64,000 nt of DNA from assembly GCF_014217335.1 (NCBI RefSeq), contig NZ_CP060092.1, positions 1,629,501 to 1,693,500 on the forward strand. The letters are read 5' to 3'. Under the pieces are notes generated by a model, which searched no databases, was not told where the DNA came from, and worked only from the letters and a program-made list of their open reading frames with translations. The stretch comes from Teredinibacter purpureus (lineage in GTDB: Bacteria > Pseudomonadota > Gammaproteobacteria > Pseudomonadales > Cellvibrionaceae). Position numbers and translations under genes: made by a program. Every line of letters starts with the position of its first letter. The stretch's first letter is position 1. Positions 55,713 through 64,000 of the stretch are shown here, piece by piece.

Positions 55713-58700
55713 ATGAAACTCTACGAATTTCTACAGGATTGCCACCAAAAAAATATCCGTTTTAAATTGTCTGGTGATGCTATAAAAATTAGCGCACCGC
55801 CGAACACACTCAACGACGAAACGGTGGCCCTCGTACGTACGCTTAAGCCCGAAATTATCGATTGGCTAAAAGAAGCGAGTAAAGCGGTCGTCGACGAGCA
55901 GGCGAGTGATACTCAATCGTCATTAAATATCCCTGTGTCTAAACGCCTTACTGCGCTCCCTGCGTCGTATAACCAAGAGCAGATGTGGTTATCCGAAGCC
56001 GTGGATGATGTGGGGCAGGGCTATCATTTTTGTCGAGTACTACACCTTAGTGGGGTGTTGAATAACGGTGCGCTCGAGCGAGCCTTTGACACGATCGTGC
56101 AACGGCATGAAACACTGCGCACCAATTTTTACGATGATTCTGGCGTTGTGTGTCAGCGTGTACACGACGCTACGTTTGGCGAAATACCCGTATTGGATTT
56201 GAGCGAAAAAGATATTCATATTGCCGAGAGTGAAGCCGAAAGTGCCGCGATAGCCTTTGAAACGCTGCCCTTCGACCTTGCCGGTGATTTAATGATGCGC
56301 TGCACATTAATAAAATTGGCCGACGACTACCATCAGTTAGTGGTGGTGCTTCATCATATTGCCTCGGACGGTTGGTCGTTAGGCGTTTTGGTGAATGAAC
56401 TTAGCGAAAGTTATACCGAGCTTACCGAAGGTACTGCTGCGGTGTTAGATACCTTACCTCGGCAGTATGTCGATTTTGCCGATTGGCAGCGTCAACAAGT
56501 AAGTACGGGAGCGTTTAATGATTCCATTCAATACTGGAAACAATCACTTGGCGGAGCCCCAGACGTTCACAGTTTACCAACGGATTTCCCACGCCCGAAG
56601 CGTCGTAAATTTCACGGCGAGACCCTAACGCAGCGCATCGATTTCGCTAGCCTCGGGGAGCTAAAGTCCATTGCGCAAACCTCTGGCAGTACCTTGTTTA
56701 TGGTGTTGCACACGTTGTTTGGTGTAATTTTGTCGAAATACAGCCAATCGAATGATCTAGTGATTGGTACACCAGCCGCGAATCGCTCACACGAATCCTT
56801 GAGTGGCTTAATAGGCTATTTTGTGAATATGCTGCCGTTGCGTAACACCTACGACAGCGCGGCAACGTTTAAGCAAACGCTTGCCAGTGTCACAAAAAAT
56901 AGTCAAGAAGCCTTTGAACACCAGCACGTACCCTTTGATCAAATTGTTCAAACGTGCGCGGCGCACCGTAGCGCCAGTTACAACCCACTGATACAAATAG
57001 CCTTTGCCTTTCAGAATAATGATATTCCAGAATTTGAATTGCCAGGGCTGCAGTGTTCAATTAGCGCATTAAAAAAGAACACCACGTTATTCGACCTTCA
57101 ACTGGATATCTCGGAAGATGCCCACGGCTTGGCGTTAACGTGGGAATATTCTACTGAATTGTTCAAACCGAATTTTATACAAGCCTTAGCCAAACATTTT
57201 TTACAGCTAACGCGTGCGGCCATTGTGTCGCCGAACACGCCTATCAATGAACTCGACTACTTAAACGAAGAAGAAAAAAATAACCTGCTGTATACCTGGA
57301 ATGAACAAAAGGCCGATTACCCACACGATAAGAGTTTGGGCAAACTATTTAATGAGCAGGTAGCAAAAACACCGCATAACGTCGCAACGGTATTCGATGA
57401 TGCGACGCTCACCTATACGCAGCTTAATGAAAAATCGAATCAATTAGCTGAGTATTTACGTGTTCATCGTGGCGTAGAACGCGGCGCAATGGTAGGCGTG
57501 TGTATGGATCGTTCTAGCGATATGGTGGTAGCCATTCTCGCTATTGTTAAAGCGGGTGCAGCTTATGTACCGCTTGATCGCGAGTATCCCGAAGCGCGTT
57601 TGCGCTACATGATGGAAGATGCAAAGCTCAATACCGTTATCACGCATCGCGCGATATTTGGGCAGTCACCCATTCCTGCGGCCGCAGCCTTGTGTTTAGA
57701 CGACGATACCGTTAGTGCAGGCATGGAAAAATGTAGTACCCATGTAAAAGCAGAAGCCACCGCGCAAGATCACGCCTATATTATTTACACCTCAGGTTCC
57801 ACAGGTAACCCCAAGGGCGTACAAGTCGATCATCGCGCAGTGGTAAGGCTCGTTAAAAACACAAATTATATTTCTCTGACCAGCGACAGCGTCGTTGCAC
57901 AGGCATCTAACATGTCATTTGATGCTATGACATTCGAATTTTGGGGCGCGCTCTTGAACGGTGGCCAGCTGGTTTACGTAGCCAAAAACACCCTTATTAA
58001 TCCAAAGCAATTGGGCAATGCCTTACGCGAAAAAAATATTGATACACTCTTTATTACTACGGCGCTGTTTAACGCGATTGCCAACGAAAGCCCAACGGCA
58101 CTCGCCAATTTAAACGCATTATTGTTTGGCGGTGAAGATTGTTCCCCCACCGCCATTGAAACCATTGTACGTGAAGGAAAACCCGAACATCTTTTACATG
58201 TATATGGCCCCACTGAAAATACCACGTTTAGTTTATGGAAGGAGCTTACTGCCGAATATGTGGCGAGTACCCATAAAATTGCGCTGGGTAATGTTATCAG
58301 TAATACCGCAGGCTATGTCTTGGATGCACATCGCCAGCTATGCCCCGTGGGCGTAGTAGGCGAACTCTATCTAGCCGGCGCTGGTACTGCGCGTGGTTAT
58401 TTAAATCGAGAAGCGTTATCGGCAGAGGTCTTTCTTAATAACCCGTTTCATAAAACGGGCTCACAGTGTTCTGGCCCCGTAATGTACAAAACGGGTGATC
58501 TTGTTCGACGCTTGCAAAACGGCGACCTCGAATTTATTGGCCGAGTGGATCATCAGGTAAAAATTCGTGGGTTCCGAATAGAGCTTGGAGAAATAGAGCA
58601 CGCCCTTACATCAATGCCGAGTATTCGCGAAGCCTTTGTTATGGCGCACACCACAGCACGCGGCGACAAACAATTACTGGCGTATATTGCACCGAACCGC

Positions 58701-61700
58701 GATGACGATACGCTAATAAAGCAAATTCTTGAGAAAACATCGGCGGCTCTGCAATGGTCCGGCGAGATAGAGGCGGTCTTAGCGAATATGTTGCCGGACT
58801 ACATGGTGCCTTCTGCGTTTATTGTACTACCTCATTTGCCCATTACGCCCAACGGTAAAGTGGATCGAAAAGCGCTGCCGGAACCCACTGCACAGCTACT
58901 GGTTAGTGAGTATGTTGCGCCGGCTAATGAAACCGAACAGACACTATGTGAAGCCTGTGAAGCCCTACTGAATGTTGAAAAGATTGGTCGGCACGATAAC
59001 TTTTTTCAACTTGGCGGCCACTCATTGATGGTTATGCGTTTAGTCGCGACTATAAAAGAGCAAGGCTACATTCTCGACGCGCGGGACGTTTTTTCTGCTC
59101 GAACCTTTGCCGATCTTGCGCACTGCATGGCTGCCGTAGAAGCTCACGACGCAAGTGAAAACGTGGCGCTAAATTATGCTATACCGGAAGGTGTTAATCG
59201 TCTAACCGCAGACGTATTGCCTCTTATTAATTTGAGTGAAACTGAAATGTCGCTATTGGAAGAGACCCACCCAGGCGGCATTGAAAACCTACACAGCGTA
59301 TACCCGCTATCGCCACTACAGGATGGTATTTTGTTTCATCATATGATGAATCAAACCTGCGACCCCTATATTTTAACCGCACAATTTGTCATGCCCAGTG
59401 CCGAGTCTGCACACACTTTTATTGACGGGTTACAAAACGTCATCAATCGCCATGAAGCGCTGCGTACCAATATTCGCTGGCAGGGTTTGTCGCGTCCGTT
59501 TCAGACCGTTAGCCGTGCGGTCGCGTTACCCGTAACCTGGTTAACATTTGATAATGAATGTCCGTTAAACACCAATATGCGAGTAATTGGCGAGCAACAC
59601 AGCAAGCACATGGATTTGGAACTGAAGCCCCTCATAGAAGTGGTGGTAGGGCAAAGCGAAGGCCAAAGGTCGTGCGGCCTACTATTAACATTCCATCATA
59701 TTATTTTGGACCATGTGGGCCTCGACATTATTAAACGCGAAATAGCCGCGCATAGCGAAGGCCATAGCGCATCGCTCGAACCGGCTGCGCAGTATGGGCA
59801 TTTCATTGCCGCGAGCCTACAAGACGATGCGACCTCACGCGCAACCACCTACTTCAGTGAAACACTGGGCGATGTAGATGAAGTGACCGCACCTTTCGGA
59901 TTAACCGAAGTACAGGGTAACGGCGCGAATATTATTGAATCGAATACAACACTTAGTGCGGATCTTAGTGAGCGAACACGCGCAATCGCAAAAATTGAAA
60001 ACGTTAGCCCCGGTATTCTTTTTCACGCCGCATGGGCGATGGTTGTTGGCGCGTGTAGTGGCCGAGACGATATTGTATTTGGCTCCGTATTATCGGGCCG
60101 CATGCAAGGCGTGAACAATATAGGCAATATGTTAGGTGTCTTTATCAATACACTGCCTTTTCGTATTAATCTCGAAAATGTCAATGCCGAAAGTTTTGTA
60201 CAGGCAATACAGCATCGCCTGAGAGAACTCATGGCCGTCGAACAAGCGCCATTGGCTCTAGCGCAAAACTGTTCTGGTATTGAAACGGCCCAGCCGCTGT
60301 TCAGTGCAATCTTAAACTATCGTCATACCGAAAATACCGCGTCACTCGAAGATAAGTTGGGTTTCACTTTAGTCGAAACGGTCGAGCGCTCTAACTACCC
60401 GTTTAATTTGTGTGTTGACGATCTGGGCGATAATTTTCTTCTAACCGCGCAGGTAGACGCGGTGCTGTCTCCCGAACGTATTGTGGCATTGGTAGAAACC
60501 GCATTGGAGCAGTTGGTAACATTGTTAGAAACCAAGAGTGACCAAAAAATTAACGCGATTTCGGTATTGTCGGCGCAAGAACGCAGCACGTTGTTGCATG
60601 AGTGGAGCGAAGGGCCGAAGAAACAGACGATGCCTTTTGACCTTATTCACCAAACGTTTGAACACCACGCTACCTCAGCGCCAAGCTCCGTTGCGATAAT
60701 CTTGGGTGAGCAGCAATTAAGTTACGGTGAATTGAACGAGCAGGCGAATAAGCTTGCACATTACCTACGTCGTGAAGCAACCATAACTCCCGATACGTTA
60801 ATAGGTGTTTGCTTGGAGCGCTCCTTCAATATGGTAATCACCATGCTGGCAATTGTAAAAGCTGGTGGTGCTTACTTGCCTATCGATCCGAATTATCCTC
60901 GTGCACGTCTACAGTTTATTGTTGAAGATTCTGGCCTTAGTACTATTGTAACCACGCAATCGCTCGCCACGCTATTTGAGCAAGCAAGCATTATTGCGTT
61001 GGACGATACCACCGTGAGCGATGCGATTACGGCAGAGTGCGCCAATAATATTACCGCGTCTAGCGCGGCGTTAATGCCGCAACATCTGGCTTATGCCATT
61101 TACACTTCGGGTTCTACGGGAAAACCAAAGGCATCACTGTTAACGCACAGTGGCTTATGCAACCTAGCCGATACCCAACGTCAATCACTAACGGTAGAGG
61201 AAAATTATAGTCGCGTTCTACAGTTCGCCTCTGTTGCGTTTGATGCTGCAACCTGGGAATGGGTAATGGCGTTGGCAAATGGCGCAACGTTAGTGCTTAT
61301 GACGAGTGAACAACAAAAAACACCCGAAGCATTGGATGAACTCGTACAACTCAACAACGTAACACATGCAACATTACCTCCCGTATTGTTGCCGCTGCTG
61401 AATAGAGAAAAATGGCGCAGTGTCAGTACCCTTGTAGTTGCGGGTGAAGCCTGTCCGGAAAAAGTGGCTGCGCAATGGTGTGAAGGGCGTACATTTATCA
61501 ATGCTTATGGCCCGTCGGAAACCACAGTGTGCGCCACCATGGGCCACTACAGCGCGCACAGCACGGCGCTGCACATGGGTAAGCCTATTCAAAATATGTC
61601 GGCTTACGTACTGAATACCCATCAAGAGCTTGCGCCCATTGGGGTGCCGGGCGAACTCTATATTGGCGGGCAAGGTGTAGGTCGAGAATATTTAAATCGA

Positions 61701-64000
61701 GACGCATTAACGCGCGAAAAATTCATACCTAATCCTTTTTCAAATACTCGGTCTAGATCATCAGATACGCTCTATAGAACGGGTGATCTAGTACGTTGGT
61801 TAGAGGATGGCAATCTAGAATTTTTAGGCCGCATCGATCACCAGGTTAAAATTAGAGGCTTGCGCATTGAGCTGGGTGAAATCGAAAATACCTTGTTGGC
61901 GCAAGCTACGGTCGATAATGCCATTGTGGTCGCACAAGACAATGCGCGTGGCGATAAAAGCCTGGTCGCGTACGTTGCGAGCAATAATGAAGCGGTTGTA
62001 AAAGAACTGCATACTGCGCAAGGCCGTCAACCAGAAAATGCCGCCTGCAAAACCGAAGAGGCACAATTACGGCTAGCGCTACACGCGGCCTTACCCGATT
62101 ATATGGTGCCAACAGGGTTGGTGTTATTACCAACTTTGCCGGTTACTGTTAACGGAAAAATTGACCGTAAAGCACTGCCGGCGTTTGAGCCTTCTGATGC
62201 GCAAGCTGAATTTGTAGCGCCGATTAGCGAGACACAAAAACGTGTTGCAGCGATATGGCAGGACGTCTTACAGCGCGATAACGTTGGCCTACACGATAAC
62301 TTTTTTCAGCACGGCGGCCATTCATTGTTAGCGGCACGTGCGATTGGTCGAATGAATGCAGAATTTTCGTTAGCCTTACCGCTTACTGCATTATTTGATC
62401 AGAAAACGATTATCGCTATTAGTACATTAATCGATTCGCAAAGTGACAGATCGGTTGATAACGTAATAGGTGAATACTCGCGAGACAACGAATTGCTTGC
62501 GTCTTTCTCCCAGCAACGTCTCTGGGTACTCGATAAAATTGATGGCGGCAGTGCTCATTACAATATGCCGAGCGTATTGGCCTTAACGGGGTCATTAGAT
62601 TACAAAGCCGTAGAACAGGCGTTTAATAGAATTGTTCAACGCCACGAAAGTGTACGTACCCAGTTTTATACGAATGAAAATGGCGATGTGTGTCAGCGTA
62701 TAAGGCCGTTTGTGACCCAGCCCGTAGGTTTTCATGATGTATCGACAGCGGGCGATGAACAGGCCATAACGACGGCATGGCAAACGTTAGCCAAAACAGA
62801 GGCTGCATTGGCCTTCGATCTGGACCATGATTATTGTATTCGTGCGTCGATTATTAAACTAAATGACACCGAACATCGATTATTGGTAACGGCCCATCAT
62901 ATTGCTTTCGATGGGTGGTCATCCGCTATCTTGATGCGTGAGTTCACCGAATATTACACGGCGAGTACGCAGCAACGATCAGCACAGCTTATGCCTCTCA
63001 GTATTCAGTACGCCGATTACGCCCAATGGCAGAGAGAGAAACTTCAAGGTGATGCGCTGGAAACGGAGCTTGATCATTGGCAAGGCAATTTAGATCACTT
63101 GCCCGTTGTGCATAGTTTGCCACTCGATAAACCTCGCCCTGCGGTGCAAACTTACAATGGCTGCACCTACACATCAGTATTGTCAGAAGATAATGTGGGC
63201 GCGCTAAAGGCGCTGTGTCAGCGAACCGATGCAACGCTCTTTATGGGCTTGCATGCAGCGCTTAGCGTTTTACTTTCTCGCTACAGTAATGAAACCGATA
63301 TTGTTATTGGTTGCCCTACGGCTAACCGTGAACAGCAGGGTATAGCCGAGTTGATTGGGTTTTTCGTCAACAATCTTGTACTGCGCAGTGAATTATCCGA
63401 ATCGGATTGTTTTAATGACGTTTTGCAAAAAAGTAAGTGTTGCCTAAAGCAGGCGTATGATCACCAACAAGTACCGTTCGAAAAAATTGTCGAGCGGCTA
63501 CAACCTCAACGCAGTTTAAGTCATAGTCCGTTATTTCAAATAATGTTGGTATTACAAAATAATGAAGAGGCCGATCTATCGTTACCCGGTTTGCAATTGC
63601 AGCATATTGCAGAAGGCAATACGGTATCAAAATACGATCTCACTTTACACGTGACTGAAAACGAAGGGCACCTCAATCTAGGGTGGGAATTTAATACCGA
63701 TCTATTTTTACCTGCAACCATTGCGCGTATGGCAAATCATTTTGACCGTGTTCTCAGCGCTGCTTTGGCCGCGCCAACCGACAATATTTATGCGCTAGAG
63801 ATGCTCGATAATGACGAATGTGTTAAGCAGTTGCACGATTGGAATAAGGTCACGCCAAACGCACTCGAGCACTCAGCCATACATCGCTACTTCGAGCGAA
63901 AGGTTGATGAACAGCCAAAGGCAATCGCTGTTGTATTTGAAGATGAAACCTTAACCTATGAGCAATTAAATGGTCGTGCCAATCAGTTAGCTCATTTTAT
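55713..64000 (+). CDS. Multi-modular non-ribosomal peptide synthetase (partial, continues past window)
   Basis: One open frame of 2762 codons running off the window. Order: TubC-type N-terminal docking domain (residues 1-55, MKLYEFLQDCHQKNIRFKLSG); C1 with HHIASDG at H214; A1 with YTSGSTGNPKG at 692; T1 with LGGHSL, phosphopantetheine Ser 1104; second C domain opening YPLSPLQDGILFHHMM and HHIILDH at 1328, the dual condensation/epimerization pattern; A2; T2 with HGGHSLL, Ser 2204; C3 (LCL-like, HHIAFDG at 2395); start of A3. By hand alignment to GrsA the specificity residues read DAFFLGVTFK for A1 (Ile/Val-like) and DAWTVAAVCK for A2 (Phe-like). ATG 55713 is preferred by the docking-domain start; ATG 55695 is in frame. 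Upstream partner not seen. Confidence 0.93.
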   Translation, partial: MKLYEFLQDCHQKNIRFKLSGDAIKISAPPNTLNDETVALVRTLKPEIIDWLKEASKAVVDEQASDTQSSLNIPVSKRLTALPASYNQEQMWLSEAVDDVGQGYHFCRVLHLSGVLNNGALERAFDTIVQRHETLRTNFYDDSGVVCQRVHDATFGEIPVLDLSEKDIHIAESEAESAAIAFETLPFDLAGDLMMRCTLIKLADDYHQLVVVLHHIASDGWSLGVLVNELSESYTELTEGTAAVLDTLPRQYVDFADWQRQQVSTGAFNDSIQYWKQSLGGAPDVHSLPTDFPRPKRRKFHGETLTQRIDFASLGELKSIAQTSGSTLFMVLHTLFGVILSKYSQSNDLVIGTPAANRSHESLSGLIGYFVNMLPLRNTYDSAATFKQTLASVTKNSQEAFEHQHVPFDQIVQTCAAHRSASYNPLIQIAFAFQNNDIPEFELPGLQCSISALKKNTTLFDLQLDISEDAHGLALTWEYSTELFKPNFIQALAKHFLQLTRAAIVSPNTPINELDYLNEEEKNNLLYTWNEQKADYPHDKSLGKLFNEQVAKTPHNVATVFDDATLTYTQLNEKSNQLAEYLRVHRGVERGAMVGVCMDRSSDMVVAILAIVKAGAAYVPLDREYPEARLRYMMEDAKLNTVITHRAIFGQSPIPAAAALCLDDDTVSAGMEKCSTHVKAEATAQDHAYIIYTSGSTGNPKGVQVDHRAVVRLVKNTNYISLTSDSVVAQASNMSFDAMTFEFWGALLNGGQLVYVAKNTLINPKQLGNALREKNIDTLFITTALFNAIANESPTALANLNALLFGGEDCSPTAIETIVREGKPEHLLHVYGPTENTTFSLWKELTAEYVASTHKIALGNVISNTAGYVLDAHRQLCPVGVVGELYLAGAGTARGYLNREALSAEVFLNNPFHKTGSQCSGPVMYKTGDLVRRLQNGDLEFIGRVDHQVKIRGFRIELGEIEHALTSMPSIREAFVMAHTTARGDKQLLAYIAPNRDDDTLIKQILEKTSAALQWSGEIEAVLANMLPDYMVPSAFIVLPHLPITPNGKVDRKALPEPTAQLLVSEYVAPANETEQTLCEACEALLNVEKIGRHDNFFQLGGHSLMVMRLVATIKEQGYILDARDVFSARTFADLAHCMAAVEAHDASENVALNYAIPEGVNRLTADVLPLINLSETEMSLLEETHPGGIENLHSVYPLSPLQDGILFHHMMNQTCDPYILTAQFVMPSAESAHTFIDGLQNVINRHEALRTNIRWQGLSRPFQTVSRAVALPVTWLTFDNECPLNTNMRVIGEQHSKHMDLELKPLIEVVVGQSEGQRSCGLLLTFHHIILDHVGLDIIKREIAAHSEGHSASLEPAAQYGHFIAASLQDDATSRATTYFSETLGDVDEVTAPFGLTEVQGNGANIIESNTTLSADLSERTRAIAKIENVSPGILFHAAWAMVVGACSGRDDIVFGSVLSGRMQGVNNIGNMLGVFINTLPFRINLENVNAESFVQAIQHRLRELMAVEQAPLALAQNCSGIETAQPLFSAILNYRHTENTASLEDKLGFTLVETVERSNYPFNLCVDDLGDNFLLTAQVDAVLSPERIVALVETALEQLVTLLETKSDQKINAISVLSAQERSTLLHEWSEGPKKQTMPFDLIHQTFEHHATSAPSSVAIILGEQQLSYGELNEQANKLAHYLRREATITPDTLIGVCLERSFNMVITMLAIVKAGGAYLPIDPNYPRARLQFIVEDSGLSTIVTTQSLATLFEQASIIALDDTTVSDAITAECANNITASSAALMPQHLAYAIYTSGSTGKPKASLLTHSGLCNLADTQRQSLTVEENYSRVLQFASVAFDAATWEWVMALANGATLVLMTSEQQKTPEALDELVQLNNVTHATLPPVLLPLLNREKWRSVSTLVVAGEACPEKVAAQWCEGRTFINAYGPSETTVCATMGHYSAHSTALHMGKPIQNMSAYVLNTHQELAPIGVPGELYIGGQGVGREYLNRDALTREKFIPNPFSNTRSRSSDTLYRTGDLVRWLEDGNLEFLGRIDHQVKIRGLRIELGEIENTLLAQATVDNAIVVAQDNARGDKSLVAYVASNNEAVVKELHTAQGRQPENAACKTEEAQLRLALHAALPDYMVPTGLVLLPTLPVTVNGKIDRKALPAFEPSDAQAEFVAPISETQKRVAAIWQDVLQRDNVGLHDNFFQHGGHSLLAARAIGRMNAEFSLALPLTALFDQKTIIAISTLIDSQSDRSVDNVIGEYSRDNELLASFSQQRLWVLDKIDGGSAHYNMPSVLALTGSLDYKAVEQAFNRIVQRHESVRTQFYTNENGDVCQRIRPFVTQPVGFHDVSTAGDEQAITTAWQTLAKTEAALAFDLDHDYCIRASIIKLNDTEHRLLVTAHHIAFDGWSSAILMREFTEYYTASTQQRSAQLMPLSIQYADYAQWQREKLQGDALETELDHWQGNLDHLPVVHSLPLDKPRPAVQTYNGCTYTSVLSEDNVGALKALCQRTDATLFMGLHAALSVLLSRYSNETDIVIGCPTANREQQGIAELIGFFVNNLVLRSELSESDCFNDVLQKSKCCLKQAYDHQQVPFEKIVERLQPQRSLSHSPLFQIMLVLQNNEEADLSLPGLQLQHIAEGNTVSKYDLTLHVTENEGHLNLGWEFNTDLFLPATIARMANHFDRVLSAALAAPTDNIYALEMLDNDECVKQLHDWNKVTPNALEHSAIHRYFERKVDEQPKAIAVVFEDETLTYEQLNGRANQLAHF

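Noticed and set aside
55713-64000. Many short minus-strand frames inside the NRPS region
   Set aside because: They are antisense to a continuous plus-strand frame with NRPS motifs throughout.
1-64000. CRISPR arrays, tRNA or rRNA genes, insertion sequences, integrases, toxin-antitoxin or phage genes
   Set aside because: None were recognised when reading both strands; no regular spacer-repeat pattern, transposase motif or tRNA-like cloverleaf was seen.

Overview
The window reads as chromosomal DNA from a free-living or symbiotic, polysaccharide-degrading marine gammaproteobacterium, most likely of the Cellvibrionaceae type (Saccharophagus/Teredinibacter-like). This is inferred from gene content and style: a GH9 glucanase, a GH10 xylanase lipoprotein with a Pro/Thr linker, large TonB-dependent receptors, a LexA box of the gammaproteobacterial type, RegB/RegA-like redox regulators, and a large NRPS. 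No rRNA, tRNA, insertion sequence, integrase, phage gene or CRISPR array was seen. Base composition looks even throughout, so I see no obvious recent island; the NRPS at the right edge is the most accessory-looking part.

Layout. 1-3203 (minus): MscS-like channel, then modA, modB and modC (modC cut by the window edge), tightly packed. 3258-3630: yebG homologue with a near-perfect SOS box. 3723-5448: small hypothetical, DTW-domain tRNA modification enzyme, small lipoprotein. 6055-8526: secreted GH9 enzyme. 8906-11242: ahpC-ahpF peroxide defence. 11266-14721: membrane-anchored response regulator, divergent from a RegB/RegA-like two-component pair. 14797-16119: MATE exporter. 16213-18084 (minus): arsR-arsC-acr3 arsenic operon. 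18173-23132: TetR repressor divergent from a two-gene RND efflux pump, with a palindromic operator between. 23261-25207 (minus): GH10 xylanase lipoprotein. 25423-30057: TonB receptor / YfiR-like periplasmic protein / GGDEF-EAL enzyme cassette. 30238-35053: very large TonB receptor divergent from a DUF4380 lipoprotein. 35155-38894: DCC protein, then egtB-egtD and a PhzF-like gene with no egtE. 39101-40525: a PAS histidine-kinase-like protein that has lost its catalytic residues. 40547-42876 (minus): four overlapping lipoprotein genes (CsgG-like, novel, DUF4810, GNA1162). 43110-45158 (minus): EF-G-like GTPase. 45691-48387: small secreted proteins and a transglutaminase-like protein. 48616-54189: RamB/ScfR-type regulator divergent from malate synthase G and isocitrate lyase (glyoxylate bypass). 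54274-55230 (minus): lipoprotein. 55713-64000: 5' part of a multi-modular NRPS, open to the window end.

How genes may work together. The xylanase, the glucanase, two TonB receptors and the c-di-GMP cassette fit a plant-polymer lifestyle in which uptake or sensing at the outer membrane is tied to c-di-GMP. The glyoxylate genes suit growth on acetate or fatty acids. AhpCF, ergothioneine synthesis, YebG/SOS, arsenic and efflux genes form a scattered stress-defence complement. The NRPS starts with a TubC-type docking domain and has the order docking-C-A-T-C(dual C/E type)-A-T-C-A..., predicting a peptide with a beta-branched or aliphatic residue followed by Phe, and an upstream partner protein that is not visible here.

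Most worth a second look: the egtB-egtD-PhzF-like operon lacking EgtE, the pseudo-histidine kinase, the TonB receptor/YfiR/GGDEF-EAL cassette beside a xylanase, the 14-bp phased repeats before the glyoxylate regulator, and the NRPS. Functions are inferred from reading the sequence; no database search was run.
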